Source of the DNA: Pseudomonas sp. St316
GTDB lineage: Bacteria; Pseudomonadota; Gammaproteobacteria; Pseudomonadales; Pseudomonadaceae
Length of the DNA: 64,000 nucleotides
Reading direction: 5' to 3'
Assembly (NCBI RefSeq): GCF_018325905.1
Contig: NZ_AP021901.1
Span: forward strand, 248,001 to 312,000
In this document: positions 56,701 through 64,000 of the stretch, piece after piece
How the letters are laid out: every line of letters begins with the position of its first letter
Position numbering within the stretch: position 1 is the first letter of the stretch
Notes under the pieces: model-generated
What the model saw: the letters and a program-made list of their open reading frames with translations, nothing else
Told to the model about the DNA's origin: nothing
The model's database searches: none
Position numbers and translations under genes: made by a program

Positions 56701-59700
56701 GTCGTTGATATCGCTGACGATGGTGCTCACCGGAGCCGTGTTCGGTGCGATAGCTTCCAAGTTCCCGCCAGTGGCAGTACTGATGCTTTCGGTGACCGTG
56801 GTCGGCCCTTGGTAAACGTCGTTGCCTACGGCCACATCCAACACACCGGAGCTTGCGCCTGCAGCAATGGTGATGGTTTTGCCGCTATCGAGCGTGACGG
56901 TGACCGGGCCGTTCTGAGCGGTGACCGGGTTGCCATTGGCATCGGTCAGCGTCGCGGTGTAAGTGATCGTGCCGTTTTCGTTCACGGTCGGTGTGGCGGT
57001 CAACGTCACGTTGGTGGTGTCGTTGACGTCGCTGACCACGGTGCTGACTGGCGTGGTGTTGGGTGCGATAGCTTCCAAGTTCCCGCCAGTGGCAGTACTG
57101 ATGCTTTCGGTGACCGTCGTCGGCCCTTGGTAAACGTCGTTGCCTACGGCCACATCCAACACACCGGAGCTTGCGCCCGCAGCAATGGTGATGGTTTTGC
57201 CGCTATCGAGCGTGACGGTGACCGGGCCGTTCTGCGCGGTAACCGGGTTGCCGTTGGCATCGGTCAGGGTCGCGGTATAGGTGATCGTGCCGTTTTCGTT
57301 CACGGTCGGCGTAGCGGTCAACGTCACCGTGGTGGTGTCGTTGATATCGCTGACCACGGTGCTCACTGGAGCAGTGTTCGGTGCGATAGCTTCCAAGTTC
57401 CCGCCCGTGGCAGTACTGATGCTTTCGGTGACCGTGGTCGGCCCTTGGTAAACGTCGTTGCCGACGGCCACATCCAACACACCGGAGCTTGCGCCCGCAG
57501 CAATGGTGATGGTTTTGCCGCTATCGAGCGTGACGGTGACCGGGCCGTTCTGCGCGGTAACCGGGTTGCCGTTGGCATCGGTCAGGGTCGCGGTATAGGT
57601 GATCGTGCCGTTTTCGTTCACGGTCGGCGTAGCGGTCAACGTCACCGTGGTGGTGTCGTTGATATCGCTGACCACGGTGCTCACTGGAGCAGTGTTCGGT
57701 GCGATAGCTTCCAAGTTCCCGCCCGTGGCAGTACTGATGCTTTCGGTGACCGTGGTCGGCCCTTGGTAAACGTCGTTGCCGACGGCCACATCCAACACAC
57801 CGGAGCTTGCGCCCGCCGCGATGGTGATGGTTTTGCCGCTATCGAGCGTGACAGTCACCGGACCATTTTGCGCGGTAACCGGGTTGCCGTTGGCATCGGT
57901 CAGCGTCGCGGTGTAAGTGATCGTGCCGTTTTCATTCACGGTCGGTGTGGCGGTCAACGTCACGTTGGTGGTGTCGTTGACGTCGCTGACCACGGTGCTG
58001 ACTGGCGTGGTGTTGGGTGCGATAGCTTCCAAGTTCCCGCCAGTGGCAGTACTGATGCTTTCGGTAACGGTGGTCGGACCTTGGTACACGTCGTTGCCGA
58101 CGGCAACATCGAGCACACCGGAGCTTGCGCCTGCTGCGATGGTGATGGTCTTGCCGCTGTCCAGGGTCACAGTCACCGGACCGTTCTGCGCGGTAACCGG
58201 GTTGCCATTGGCGTCGGTCAGGGTTGCGGTATAGGTGATCGTGCCGTTTTCATTCACGGTCGGTGTGGCAGTCAGCGTCACGGTGGTGGTGTCGTTGACG
58301 TCGCTGACCACGGTGCTGACCGGGGCGGTGTTTGGTGCGATGGCTTCCAAGTTACCGCCCGTGGCGGTACTGATGCTTTCGGTAACGGTGGTCGGACCTT
58401 GGTACACGTCGTTGCCCACAGCGACATCCAGCACGCCGGAGCTTGCGCCCGCAGCGATGGTGATGGTTTTGCCGCTGTCCAGGGTCACAGTCACCGGACC
58501 GTTCTGCGCGGTAACCGGGCTGCCATTGGCGTCGGTCAGGGTTGCGGTATAGGTGATCGTGCCGTTTTCATTCACGGTCGGTGTGGCAGTCAACGTCACG
58601 GTAGTGGTGTCGTTGACGTCGCTGACGATGGTGCTGACCGGAGCTGTGTTTGGCGCGATGGCTTCAAGGTTGCCACCGGATGCCGAGGCAATCGACTCGG
58701 TCACGGTGGTTGGGCCTTGGTATACGTCGTTACCCACAGCAACATCGAGCACACCCGAGCTTGCGCCCGCAGCGATGGTGATCGTTTTGCCGCTGTCGAG
58801 CGTGACGGTCACAGGACCATTTTGCGCGGTGACCGGGTTGCCATTGGCGTCGGTCAGGGTTGCGGTATAGGTGATCGTGCCGTTTTCATTCACGGTCGGT
58901 GTGGCAGTCAACGTCACGGTAGTGGTGTCGTTGACGTCGCTGACGATGGTGCTGACCGGAGCTGTGTTTGGCGCGATGGCTTCAAGGTTGCCACCGGATG
59001 CCGAGGCAATCGACTCGGTCACGGTGGTTGGGCCTTGGTATACGTCGTTACCCACAGCAACATCGAGCACACCCGAGCTTGCGCCCGCAGCGATGGTGAT
59101 CGTTTTGCCGCTGTCGAGCGTGACGGTCACAGGACCATTTTGCGCGGTGACCGGGTTGCCATTGGCGTCGGTCAGGGTTGCGGTATAGGTGATCGTGCCG
59201 TTTTCATTCACGGTCGGTGTGGCAGTCAACGTCACGGTAGTGGTGTCGTTGACGTCGCTGACCACGGTGCTGACTGGCGTGGTGTTGGGTGCGATGGCTT
59301 CCAAGTTACCGCCAGTGGCAGTACTGATGCTTTCGGTGACCGTGGTTGGACCTTGGTACACGTCATTGCCAACGGCGACATCGAGCACACCCGAGCTGGC
59401 GCCGGCGGCGATGGTGATGGTTTTGCCGCTGTCCAGGGTGACGGTCACCGGACCATTTTGCGCGGTGACTGGATTGCCGTTGGCATCAGTCAAGGTCGCG
59501 GTGTAGGTAATGGTGCCGTTTTCATTTACGGTCGGTGTGGCGGTCAACGTCACGGTAGTGGTGTCGTTGATGTCGCTGACGATGGTGTTGACCGGGGCGG
59601 TGTTGGGTGCGATGGCTTCGAGGTTGCCACCGGAAGCCGAGGCAATCGACTCGGTAACGGTGGTTGGGCCTTGGTACACGTCGTTGCCCACAGCGACATC

Positions 59701-62700
59701 GAGCACGCCTGAGCTTGCGCCTGCTGCGATGGTGATGGTTTTGCCGCTGTCCAGGGTCACAGTCACCGGACCGTTCTGCGCGGTAACCGGGTTGCCGTTG
59801 GCATCGGTCAGGGTCGCGGTGTAGGTGATCGTGCCGTTTTCGTTCACGGTCGGCGTGGCGGTCAAGGTCACGGTAGTGGTGTCGTTGACGTCGCTGACGA
59901 TGGTGCTGACCGGCGAGGTGTTTGGCGCGATGGCTTCAAGGTTGCCACCGGATGCCGAGGCAATCGACTCGGTGACGGTGGTCGGGCCTTGGTAAACATC
60001 GTTACCCACAGCGACATCGAGCACACCGGAGCTTGCGCCTGCTGCGATGGTGATGGTCTTGCCGCTGTCGAGCGTGACGGTCACAGGACCGTTCTGCGCG
60101 GTGACCGGGTTGCCATTGGTATCGGTCAGCGTCGCGGTGTAAGTGATCGTGCCGTTTTCGTTCACGGTTGGTGTGGCGGTCAACGTCACGTTGGTGGTGT
60201 CGTTGATATCGCTGACGATGGTGCTCACCGGAGCCGTGTTCGGTGCGATAGCTTCCAAGTTCCCGCCAGTGGCAGTACTGATGCTTTCGGTGACCGTGGT
60301 CGGCCCTTGGTAAACGTCGTTGCCGACGGCCACATCCAACACACCTGAGCTTGCGCCCGCAGCAATGGTGATGGTTTTGCCGCTATCGAGCGTGACAGTG
60401 ACCGGACCATTTTGCGCGGTGACTGGATTGCCGTTGGCATCGGTCAGGGTGGCGGTGTAGGTGATGGTGCCGTTTTCATTCACGGTCGGTGTGGCAGTCA
60501 GCGTCACGGTAGTAGTGTCGTTGACATCGCTGACCACGGTGCTGACCGGCGCGGTGTTCGGTGCGATGGCTTCGAGGTTGCCACCGGAAGCCGAGGCAAT
60601 CGACTCGGTAACGGTGGTTGGGCCTTGGTACACGTCGTTGCCCACAGCGACATCGAGCACGCCTGAGCTTGCGCCTACTGCGATGGTGATGGTTTTGCCG
60701 CTGTCCAAGGTCACAGTGACCGGACCGTTCTGCGCGGTAACCGGGTTGCCGTTGGCATCGGTCAAAGTCGCGGTGTAGGTAATGGTGCCGTTTTCATTTA
60801 CGGTCGGTGTCGCGGTCAACGTCACTGAGGTGGTGTCGTTGACATCGCTGACAATGGTGCTGACCGGCGCGGTGTTCGGTGCGATGGCTTCCAGGTTACC
60901 GCCCGTGGCGGTACTGATGCTTTCGGTGACCGTGGTCGGCCCTTGGTACACGTCGTTGCCGACGGCGACGTCCAGTACACCCGAGCTTGCGCCTACTGCG
61001 ATGGTGATGGTTTTGCCGCTGTCCAGGGTCACAGTCACCGGACCATTTTGCGCGGTAACCGGGTTGCCGTTGGCATCGGTCAGGGTCGCGGTATAGGTGA
61101 TCGTGCCGTTTTCGTTCACGGTCGGCGTGGCAGTCAGCGTCACCGTAGTGGTGTCAACCGAATCGGTAATCGTAGTAACCGCAGGCGCGGTGCTCGGCAC
61201 CAGGTTTTCAAAGTTGCCACCGGTCGCACCGGTAATGGTGGTGCTGACTGTGCTGCCGTTGTTGTAGACGTCATTAGCCGGCGTCTCGACGTTGACGGTG
61301 CCGGTAGTCTGGCCCGCAGCGATGGTAATGACCGAGCCATTGCTCAAGGTCACGGTCACCGGAGTCTGGGCCGGGTTGGTCAGCGTCGCGGTATAAGTGA
61401 TCGAACCGCCTTCGGTGATGGTGTTGCTGGCGGTCAGGGTCAGGCCGGTGGTGTCAACCGAATCGGTAATCGTAGTAACCGCAGGCGCGGTGCTCGGCAC
61501 CAGGTTTTCAAAGTTGCCACCGGTCGCACCGGTAATGGTGGTGCTGACTGTGCTGCCGTTGTTGTAGACGTCATTAGCCGGCGTCTCGACGTTGACGGTG
61601 CCGGTAGTCTGGCCCGCAGCGATGGTAATGACCGAGCCATTGCTCAAGGTCACGGTCACCGGAGTCTGGGCCGGGTTGGTCAGCGTCGCGGTATAAGTGA
61701 TCGAACCGCCTTCGGTGATGGTGTTGCTGGCGGTCAGGGTCAGGCCGGTGGCATCCGCCGAATCGGTAATCGTGGTAACCGCAGGCGCAGTGCTCGGCAC
61801 CAGGTTTTCAAAGTTGCCACCGGTCGCACCGGTAATGGTGGTGCTGACCGTGCTGCCGTTGGTGTAGACGTCATTGGCCGGGGTGTCGACGTTGACGGTG
61901 CCAGTGGTCTGGCCCGCAGCGATGGTAATGACCGAGCCATTGCTCAAGGTCACGGTCACCGGGGTCTGGGCCGGGTTGGTCAGCGTGGCGGTATAAGTGA
62001 TCGAACCGCCTTCGGTGATGGTGTTGCTGGCGGTCAGGGTCAGGCCAGTGGCATCCGCCGAATCGGTAATCGTGGTAACCGCAGGCGCAGTGCTCGGCAC
62101 TAGGTTTTCAAAGTTGCCACCGGTCGCACCGGTAATGGTGGTGCTGACCGTGCTGCCGTTGTTGTAGACGTCATTGGCCGGGGTGTCGACGTTGACGGTG
62201 CCAGTGGTCTGGCCCGCAGCGATGGTGATGACCGAGCCGTTGCTCAGGGTCACGGTCACTGGGGTCTGGGCCGGGTTGGTCAGGGTGGCGGTGTAGGTGA
62301 TCTGGCCGCCTTCGGTGACGGTATTGCCCGCGCTCAGGGTGACGGTGGTGGTGTCGATGGTGTCGGTGATCTGGGTCACGGCCGGCGTGGTGGGCACGGT
62401 CACGGCAATGCCAGCGCCACCGGTAGTACCAGTGACGGTCACGCTGATTTGGCTTGGGTCGTTGTAGACCGTGTCATTCGGCGCGAGTGGAACGTTGACG
62501 CTGCCGGTCAGCTGACCGGCCGGGATCACGATGACCGCGCCGTTGGACAAGGTCACGGTCAGGTTGGTCTGCGGGGCCTGGGTTACGGTCGCGGTGTAGA
62601 CCAGCACGCCGCCGGCCTCGGTCAGGGTCGGCGTGGCGCTCAGGGTCATCGTCGCATTGAGCACGGCGTTGGCGGTCGTATTGGCCGTGGTATCGCCACC

Positions 62701-63174
62701 CAGGATGTTGTTACCGGTGGCGGCAGCCGCAGCGAGGCCCTCAGTTGGGAAACCGACAGTAGGGTCGACGCTACCAGCGGTGGCATCGAGCACCACAAAG
62801 CTGTGGCCACCACCGGCGGCACCACCGGTACCCGCGGCGGTAGCGCCGGCGGCGGTGGCTTCCAGGGCGGTCGTCGGGTCGACGCCAGCGGTGATGGCTT
62901 GTTGCAACTCTTCTACCGACGGCGCGGCCTGGGCAGCGGCCTGTTCAAGATCGGTGGACGAGTCCGGGGCATTGGCGCTCCACTGGGTGTCGCGGCCCAG
63001 GTCCAGCGTGCGGCCATCGGCCAGTTCCAGTGTGACGGCGCCGGCAGGCCCGGTGTCCAATTGGTCGCCTGGGTTCAGGTGGTCACCTTCAATGAGTACC
63101 CGCCGGATGCCCTCTGGGGATACGACGAAAACCTGACCAACAATGCTTTTGACAACGGCAATAACACTGCTCAT
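44716..63174 (-). CDS. lapA: Giant type-I-secreted biofilm adhesin LapA (about 6152 aa)
   Basis: The start at 63174 ([20 protein letters not shown]) follows GGAG by 8 bases; an upstream frame adds 7 residues. The N-terminal retention module (about 1-130) has two adjacent TAAG sequences (107-110, 112-115); LapG cuts LapA at TAAG. Then come four 300-bp repeats (about residues 278-678), forty 318-bp repeats (106 aa each, about 678-4911), a Calx-beta-like domain (about 4915-5035), cadherin-like segments, a PA14-like segment (about 5320-5480), a vWA domain with [10 protein letters not shown] (about 5640-5770), and RTX nonapeptides GGxGxDxLx (about 5920-6050), followed by a type-I secretion signal. 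Divergent lapE at 63533 supports the assignment. Confidence 0.95.
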   Translation of the reverse strand: MSSVIAVVKSIVGQVFVVSPEGIRRVLIEGDHLNPGDQLDTGPAGAVTLELADGRTLDLGRDTQWSANAPDSSTDLEQAAAQAAPSVEELQQAITAGVDPTTALEATAAGATAAGTGGAAGGGHSFVVLDATAGSVDPTVGFPTEGLAAAAATGNNILGGDTTANTTANAVLNATMTLSATPTLTEAGGVLVYTATVTQAPQTNLTVTLSNGAVIVIPAGQLTGSVNVPLAPNDTVYNDPSQISVTVTGTTGGAGIAVTVPTTPAVTQITDTIDTTTVTLSAGNTVTEGGQITYTATLTNPAQTPVTVTLSNGSVITIAAGQTTGTVNVDTPANDVYNNGSTVSTTITGATGGNFENLVPSTAPAVTTITDSADATGLTLTASNTITEGGSITYTATLTNPAQTPVTVTLSNGSVITIAAGQTTGTVNVDTPANDVYTNGSTVSTTITGATGGNFENLVPSTAPAVTTITDSADATGLTLTASNTITEGGSITYTATLTNPAQTPVTVTLSNGSVITIAAGQTTGTVNVETPANDVYNNGSTVSTTITGATGGNFENLVPSTAPAVTTITDSVDTTGLTLTASNTITEGGSITYTATLTNPAQTPVTVTLSNGSVITIAAGQTTGTVNVETPANDVYNNGSTVSTTITGATGGNFENLVPSTAPAVTTITDSVDTTTVTLTATPTVNENGTITYTATLTDANGNPVTAQNGPVTVTLDSGKTITIAVGASSGVLDVAVGNDVYQGPTTVTESISTATGGNLEAIAPNTAPVSTIVSDVNDTTSVTLTATPTVNENGTITYTATLTDANGNPVTAQNGPVTVTLDSGKTITIAVGASSGVLDVAVGNDVYQGPTTVTESIASASGGNLEAIAPNTAPVSTVVSDVNDTTTVTLTATPTVNENGTITYTATLTDANGNPVTAQNGPVTVTLDSGKTITIAAGASSGVLDVAVGNDVYQGPTTVTESISTATGGNLEAIAPNTAPVSTIVSDINDTTNVTLTATPTVNENGTITYTATLTDTNGNPVTAQNGPVTVTLDSGKTITIAAGASSGVLDVAVGNDVYQGPTTVTESIASASGGNLEAIAPNTSPVSTIVSDVNDTTTVTLTATPTVNENGTITYTATLTDANGNPVTAQNGPVTVTLDSGKTITIAAGASSGVLDVAVGNDVYQGPTTVTESIASASGGNLEAIAPNTAPVNTIVSDINDTTTVTLTATPTVNENGTITYTATLTDANGNPVTAQNGPVTVTLDSGKTITIAAGASSGVLDVAVGNDVYQGPTTVTESISTATGGNLEAIAPNTTPVSTVVSDVNDTTTVTLTATPTVNENGTITYTATLTDANGNPVTAQNGPVTVTLDSGKTITIAAGASSGVLDVAVGNDVYQGPTTVTESIASASGGNLEAIAPNTAPVSTIVSDVNDTTTVTLTATPTVNENGTITYTATLTDANGNPVTAQNGPVTVTLDSGKTITIAAGASSGVLDVAVGNDVYQGPTTVTESIASASGGNLEAIAPNTAPVSTIVSDVNDTTTVTLTATPTVNENGTITYTATLTDANGSPVTAQNGPVTVTLDSGKTITIAAGASSGVLDVAVGNDVYQGPTTVTESISTATGGNLEAIAPNTAPVSTVVSDVNDTTTVTLTATPTVNENGTITYTATLTDANGNPVTAQNGPVTVTLDSGKTITIAAGASSGVLDVAVGNDVYQGPTTVTESISTATGGNLEAIAPNTTPVSTVVSDVNDTTNVTLTATPTVNENGTITYTATLTDANGNPVTAQNGPVTVTLDSGKTITIAAGASSGVLDVAVGNDVYQGPTTVTESISTATGGNLEAIAPNTAPVSTVVSDINDTTTVTLTATPTVNENGTITYTATLTDANGNPVTAQNGPVTVTLDSGKTITIAAGASSGVLDVAVGNDVYQGPTTVTESISTATGGNLEAIAPNTAPVSTVVSDINDTTTVTLTATPTVNENGTITYTATLTDANGNPVTAQNGPVTVTLDSGKTITIAAGASSGVLDVAVGNDVYQGPTTVTESISTATGGNLEAIAPNTTPVSTVVSDVNDTTNVTLTATPTVNENGTITYTATLTDANGNPVTAQNGPVTVTLDSGKTITIAAGASSGVLDVAVGNDVYQGPTTVTESISTATGGNLEAIAPNTAPVSTIVSDINDTTNVTLTATPTVNENGTITYTATLTDANGNPVTAQNGPVTVTLDSGKTITIAAGASSGVLDVAVGNDVYQGPTTVTESIASASGGNLEAIAPNTAPVSTIVSDVNDTTTVTLTATPTVNENGTITYTATLTDANGNPVTAQNGPVTVTLDSGKTITIAAGASSGVLDVAVGNDVYQGPTTVTESIASASGGNLEAIAPNTAPVNTIVSDINDTTTVTLTATPTVNENGTITYTATLTDANGNPVTAQNGPVTVTLDSGKTITIAAGASSGVLDVAVGNDVYQGPTTVTESIASASGGNLEAIAPNTAPVSTIVSDVNDTTTVTLTATPTVNENGTITYTATLTDANGNPVTAQNGPVTVTLDSGKTITIAAGASSGVLDVAVGNDVYQGPTTVTESIASASGGNLEAIAPNTAPVSTIVSDVNDTTTVTLTATPTVNENGTITYTATLTDANGNPVTAQNGPVTVTLDSGKTITIAAGASSGVLDVAVGNDVYQGPTTVTESISTATGGNLEAIAPNTAPVSTVVSDVNDTTTVTLTATPTVNENGTITYTATLTDANGNPVTAQNGPVTVTLDSGKTITIAAGASSGVLDVAVGNDVYQGPTTVTESISTATGGNLEAIAPNTAPVSTVVSDVNDTTTVTLTATPTVNENGTITYTATLTDANGNPVTAQNGPVTVTLDSGKTITIAAGASSGVLDVAVGNDVYQGPTTVTESIASASGGNLEAIAPNTAPVNTIVSDINDTTTVTLTATPTVNENGTITYTATLTDANGNPVTAQNGPVTVTLDSGKTITIAAGASSGVLDVAVGNDVYQGPTTVTESISTATGGNLEAIAPNTTPVSTVVSDVNDTTTVTLTATPTVNENGTITYTATLTDANGNPVTAQNGPVTVTLDSGKTITIAAGASSGVLDVAVGNDVYQGPTTVTESISTATGGNLEAIAPNTTPVSTVVSDVNDTTTVTLTATPTVNENGTITYTATLTDANGNPVTAQNGPVTVTLDSGKTITIAAGASSGVLDVAVGNDVYQGPTTVTESISTATGGNLEAIAPNTAPVSTIVSDVNDTTSVTLTATPTVNENGTITYTATLTDANGNPVTAQNGPVTVTLDSGKTITIAAGASSGVLDVAVGNDVYQGPTTVTESISTATGGNLEAIAPNTAPVSTIVSDVNDTTTVTLTATPTVNENGTITYTATLTDANGNPVTAQNGPVTVTLDSGKTITIAAGASSGVLDVAVGNDVYQGPTTVTESISTATGGNLEAIAPNTAPVSTIVSDVNDTTTVTLTATPTVNENGTITYTATLTDANGNPVTAQNGPVTVTLDSGKTITIAAGASSGVLDVAVGNDVYQGPTTVTESIKDASGGNLEAIAPNTAPVSTIVSDVNDTTTVTLTATPTVNENGTITYTATLTDANGNPVTAQNGPVTVTLDSGKTITIAAGASSGVLDVAVGNDVYQGPTTVTESISTATGGNLEAIAPNTAPVSTVVSDINDTTSVTLTATPTANENGTITYTATLTDANGNPVTAQNGPVTVTLDSGKTITIAAGASSGVLDVAVGNDVYQGPTTVTESISTATGGNLEAIAPNTTPVSTVVSDVNDTTTVTLTATPTVNENGTITYTATLTDANGNPVTAQNGPVTVTLDSGKTITIAAGASSGVLDVAVGNDVYQGPTTVTESISTATGGNLEAIAPNTAPVSTVVSDVNDTTTVTLTATPTVNENGTITYTATLTDANGNPVTAQNGPVTVTLDSGKTITIAAGASSGVLDVAVGNDVYQGPTTVTESIASASGGNLEAIAPNTAPVSTIVSDVNDTTTVTLTATPTVNENGTITYTATLTDTNGNPVTAQNGPVTVTLDSGKTITIAAGASSGVLDVAVGNDVYQGPTTVTESIKDASGGNLEAIAPNTAPVSTIVSDVNDTTTVTLTATPTVNENGTITYTATLTDANGNPVTAQNGPVTVTLDSGKTITIAAGASSGVLDVAVGNDVYQGPTTVTESISTATGGNLEAIAPNTAPVSTVVSDVNDTTTVTLTATPTVNENGTITYTATLTDANGNPVTAQNGPVTVTLDSGKTITIAAGASSGVLDVAVGNDVYQGPTTVTESIASASGGNLEAIAPNTSPVSTIVSDVNDTTTVTLTATPTVNENGTITYTATLTGADGKPVTAQNGPVTVTLDSGKTITIAAGASSGVLDVAVGNDVYQGPTTVTESIKSASGGNLEAIAPNTAPVSTIVSDVNDTTTVTLTATPTVNENGTITYTATLTGADGKPVTAQNGPVTVTLDSGKTITIAAGASSGVLDVAVGNDVYQGPTTVTESISTATGGNLEAIAPNTAPVSTIVSDVNDTTTVTLTATPTVNENGTITYTATLTGADGKPVTAQNGPVTVTLDSGKTITIAAGASSGVLDVAVGNDVYQGPTTVTESIKSASGGNLEAIAPNTAPVSTIVSDVNDTTTVTLTATPTVNENGTITYTATLTGADGKPVTAQNGPVTVTLDSGKTITIAAGASSGVLDVAVGNDVYQGPTTVTESIKDASGGNLEAIAPNTAPVSTIVSDVNDTTTVTLTATPTVNENGTITYTATLTGVDGKPVTAQNGPVTVTLDSGKTITIAAGASSGVLDVAVGNDVYQGPTTVTESIKSASGGNLEAIAPNTAPASTIVSDVNDTTTVTLTATPTVNENGTITYTATLTGVDGKPVTAQNGPVTVTLDSGKTITIAAGASSGVLDVAVGNDVYTGAPSVTESIKSASGGNLEAIAVDKTGASTAVGDTVDNTTVSITGSTSVTEGQAATYTVSLTNPAHTEVTLKIVYSGTAADGTDFTGVYTVKIPANATSATFNVATLDDKITEGTENFVVKIDSATGGNFEHLAVSGTNGSVSTSIIDNDAPPVLDLDANNSSGKTGADYQVTFTEGTTGPGVSIADTDLKITDPDSTMLTGATIVLTNRQPGDALNLGNSVNGISINANSTDGKVVLTLSGNATLADYMQQIKNISFINNNEDPSTVPRIITVTVTDGTSYSNTATTTANVVGVNDAPVATGGAVTGTEDTSLVLGWSTFGISDVDSAAASQGVKITGLPGDGKLQYLDGSTWKDVANNQIFTKADIDAGKVRFTPDANESGANGNPAGVGDQKADYAQISFQPTDGQALGNTSTVKIDITPVADAPSLNVAGNNVTSTGLIKEVWTGLSGLGTDGSGAPSGTLKSVIDAAGTPNSSSNVTNVQSDSNVNPGTASKTSGLIFLEAGKTYTFSGTGDDSLLVTIGGKTAAATTWGAGGQLNGSFTPTTSGYYTLDIYHHNQTGPGSYDVNLSVNGSTPVDLNGAGVPLYTGVTDLANAGVTVSDLHGTNGEGYYDGFKLNEGAEGTSVNLSKITTALTDTDGSESLSVKIGGIPEGSVLSDGAGHTATVGSNGEASVTGWNLGSLSLTPPTYYNGHFNLTVTSTSTEALGGSATSTAQIPVTVYPTTYNAITATAGSDNITGTDGNDIVVADIGGLTVVPGVNYNIAFMVDSSGSMSDSSIAAAKASLTSVFNTLKQSMGSNAGTVNIFLADFDSQVNKSVSVNLNNPDALTLLKGVLDSMVSGGGTNYEDVFKTTANFFNSTNALSNTGAKNLTYFITDGKPTYYQTGEQVNPTLYGSVKLDDVLSAANYSVGKYYTQTIDSTHKYTIYENGEMYLSTKSGKGWKDSYVGTVHAEGNGTFELSNQGGTGYGDYWNYVDSAAGSTDSFTLLKGLSTVEAIGLNNDVTLNDLKPYDSDSTPQTNIDPNNLANSIIGHTEATLPGSDTVNGGDGNDILFGDLVSFNGVAGEGYQAIQAFVAQQSGVDVSKVTTSNVHQYITEHYTAFDVSGAHDGNDTLLGGAGNDIIFGQGGNDTLNGGKGNDILLGGTGNDTLIGGQGNDTLIGGLGGDTFVWKSGDTGNDVIKNFNAGEGDRIDLRDLLQGETGSTIDHFLKISTVDGVSSLQVSTSGQFNTTNGAAATPDVTIKLEGNNWSNVNLNSLIAGSDPTIKVDHNNS
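48440..61140 (-). repeat. Forty 318-bp tandem repeats within lapA
   Basis: The landmark CACGGT of the [15 protein letters not shown] segment falls at 48715 in the first and 61117 in the last unit, exactly 39 x 318 bases apart, so 40 units are in register with no net indels. Six units nearest the C terminus have G(A/V)DGKP where the others have DANGNP or DTNGNP. Confidence 0.9.
61141..62340 (-). repeat. Four 300-bp tandem repeats within lapA
   Basis: Units 61141-61440, 61441-61740, 61741-62040 and 62041-62340. The first two are identical over about 290 bases. The protein unit has [20 protein letters not shown] and ends [20 protein letters not shown]. It shares the fold type of the longer repeat but is a separate family. 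Confidence 0.9.
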
Positions 63175-63532
63175 TGAAGACTCTCCGGGTGCCACGCTCA
63201 GTAGACTTCCATGGACCCGGCAGCTTGTAGGCGGCAGCGGTCTGGACGTTCATGTTCACAAAATAAGGTTATTTGACGCTTTCATGTGTCAATGTTTTGG
63301 CTCTTGTTTTTCGATCATTTTGTTTGTGCCAAACTATTGACCTTCTGCCGGCCATCCTAAACAATCATTGGCGTAATGTCACATTGATATTTAAGCGGCG
63401 ACCTGTTCTTTCGGTGCGTATTCCAGCTCCTGTTTTGAACTTTCCGATATACGGTCATTCCGGTTGCCATCATCCGATGCAGCGCCACGTTTCGCTGTGA
63501 TCCAAGACAAGTGTTTCAGGAAGAAATCCACC
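63175..63532. other. lapA-lapE divergent intergenic region
   Basis: About 360 bases that hold both promoters. It is AT-rich in the middle (63260-63390), with no gene on either strand. FleQ controls lapA in P. fluorescens, but no clear FleQ box was recognised here. AGGA is present before the lapE ATG. Confidence 0.4.
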
Positions 63533-64000
63533 ATGCGTTCGCCCCTGTTCATGGTTTTACCCTTCGCCCTCGCCGCCAGTTTTGTACAAGCACAAACCTT
63601 GCCGCAGGCCATGCAACAGGCGCTGGATGTCCATCCTGAAATCCAGGCTGGCGTGAACAGTCGCCTCGCGGCGGATTACCAACTCAAGGCGGCCAAGGGC
63701 GGCTACCTGCCTAGAGTGGACCTTGCAGCCGGATACGGCCGTGAAGGCACCGACAGCGTCACCACTCGTTCGGGCGGGACCAATCATTGGGAAACCCTGA
63801 ACCGCAGCGAGTCGAGCCTGCGCCTGTCGCAAATGGTTTTTGACGGTTTTGCGACGTCCAGCGAAGTGGGGCGTCAACAAGCCACCGTCAATGCCCGTGC
63901 CTACTCGTTGCTGGACGCGTCCGAGCGCACCGGGTTGACGGTGGCCCAGGTCTACCTGGACGTGCTGACCCGTCGCGAGTTCGTGCGCCTGGCCGAGGAA
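63533..64000 (+). CDS. lapE: TolC-family outer membrane protein LapE, 5' part
   Basis: The first 156 residues are present; the gene continues past the right edge. It has a Sec signal (MRSPLFMVLPFALAASFVQA, cleavage after VQA) followed by LPQAMQQALDVHPEIQAGVNSRLAADYQLKAAKGGYLPRVDLAAGYGREG, the usual start of TolC-type efflux proteins, and LRLSQMVFDGF. It would form the outer-membrane channel of the type I secretion system that exports LapA, with LapB and LapC presumably next beyond the window. Confidence 0.88.
   Translation, partial: MRSPLFMVLPFALAASFVQAQTLPQAMQQALDVHPEIQAGVNSRLAADYQLKAAKGGYLPRVDLAAGYGREGTDSVTTRSGGTNHWETLNRSESSLRLSQMVFDGFATSSEVGRQQATVNARAYSLLDASERTGLTVAQVYLDVLTRREFVRLAEE

Noticed and set aside
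53734..59712. A 1992-codon open frame on the plus strand opposite the lapA repeats
   Set aside because: It is the antisense of the 318-bp repeats and stays open only because each identical unit lacks a stop in that frame. There is no ribosome site or known domain, and the composition is typical of an antisense shadow.

Overview
The window looks like a GC-rich Pseudomonas chromosome, most likely from the P. fluorescens species complex. The reasons are the gabD-gabT pair, the oscA-sbp-cysTWA sulfur cluster, dense REP/REPIN palindromes (GTGGGAGCGAGCTTGCTCGC type), a four-gene set resembling the mgo/pvf operon, and a complete lapG-lapD-lapA locus with the start of lapE. All family names come from motifs and remembered family features; no database search was possible.

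Layout. 1-7.3 kb: the 5' end of a Rieske-type gene, a secreted PEBP-like protein, a small unknown, an MFS symporter, two similar lipoproteins, and a von Willebrand lipoprotein followed by an ECF sigma factor with a membrane partner. 7.3-10.7 kb: tRNA-Arg(CCG) and gabD-gabT for GABA catabolism. 10.7-16.7 kb: a response regulator-HDOD gene cut by a one-base frameshift, a PAS-GGDEF cyclase, and a DesA-type desaturase divergent from a PAS-GGDEF-EAL protein. 16.7-18.1 kb: a long dispersed repeat, a tandem REPIN array, and a DUF6124-type gene behind a strongly structured leader. 18.4-22.6 kb: oscA-sbp-cysT-cysW-cysA sulfate uptake. 22.8-26.9 kb: a three-gene dehydrogenase-like cluster whose GMC flavoprotein ends in a LecA/PA-IL-like domain. 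27-33 kb: a DUF962/Mpo1-like membrane protein, a Crp/Fnr regulator, an AraC regulator divergent from a desaturase, and a dCache chemoreceptor with the amino-acid-binding motif, followed by a second tandem REPIN array.

33.6-39.3 kb (minus strand) is a four-gene mgoBCAD/pvfABCD-like operon: a heme-oxygenase-like protein, an AurF-like N-oxygenase, an A-T-reductase NRPS and an SRPBCC protein. Related operons make diazeniumdiolate or pyrazine N-oxide signals (leudiazen, valdiazen). The NRPS gene carries an in-frame REPIN, and two genes of the operon share almost the same ribosome-binding sequence. A GntR-type regulator follows.

40.9-64 kb is the biofilm adhesin locus. LapD is the c-di-GMP receptor that holds LapG, and LapG is the periplasmic protease that cuts LapA. 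LapA here is about 6152 residues, with two adjacent TAAG motifs near the N terminus, four 300-bp repeats, forty exactly phased 318-bp repeats, a Calx-beta-like domain, a vWA domain and RTX repeats. LapE, the outer-membrane pore, begins divergently at the window edge. Several other c-di-GMP genes are present, so sessile lifestyle control is a theme of the window.
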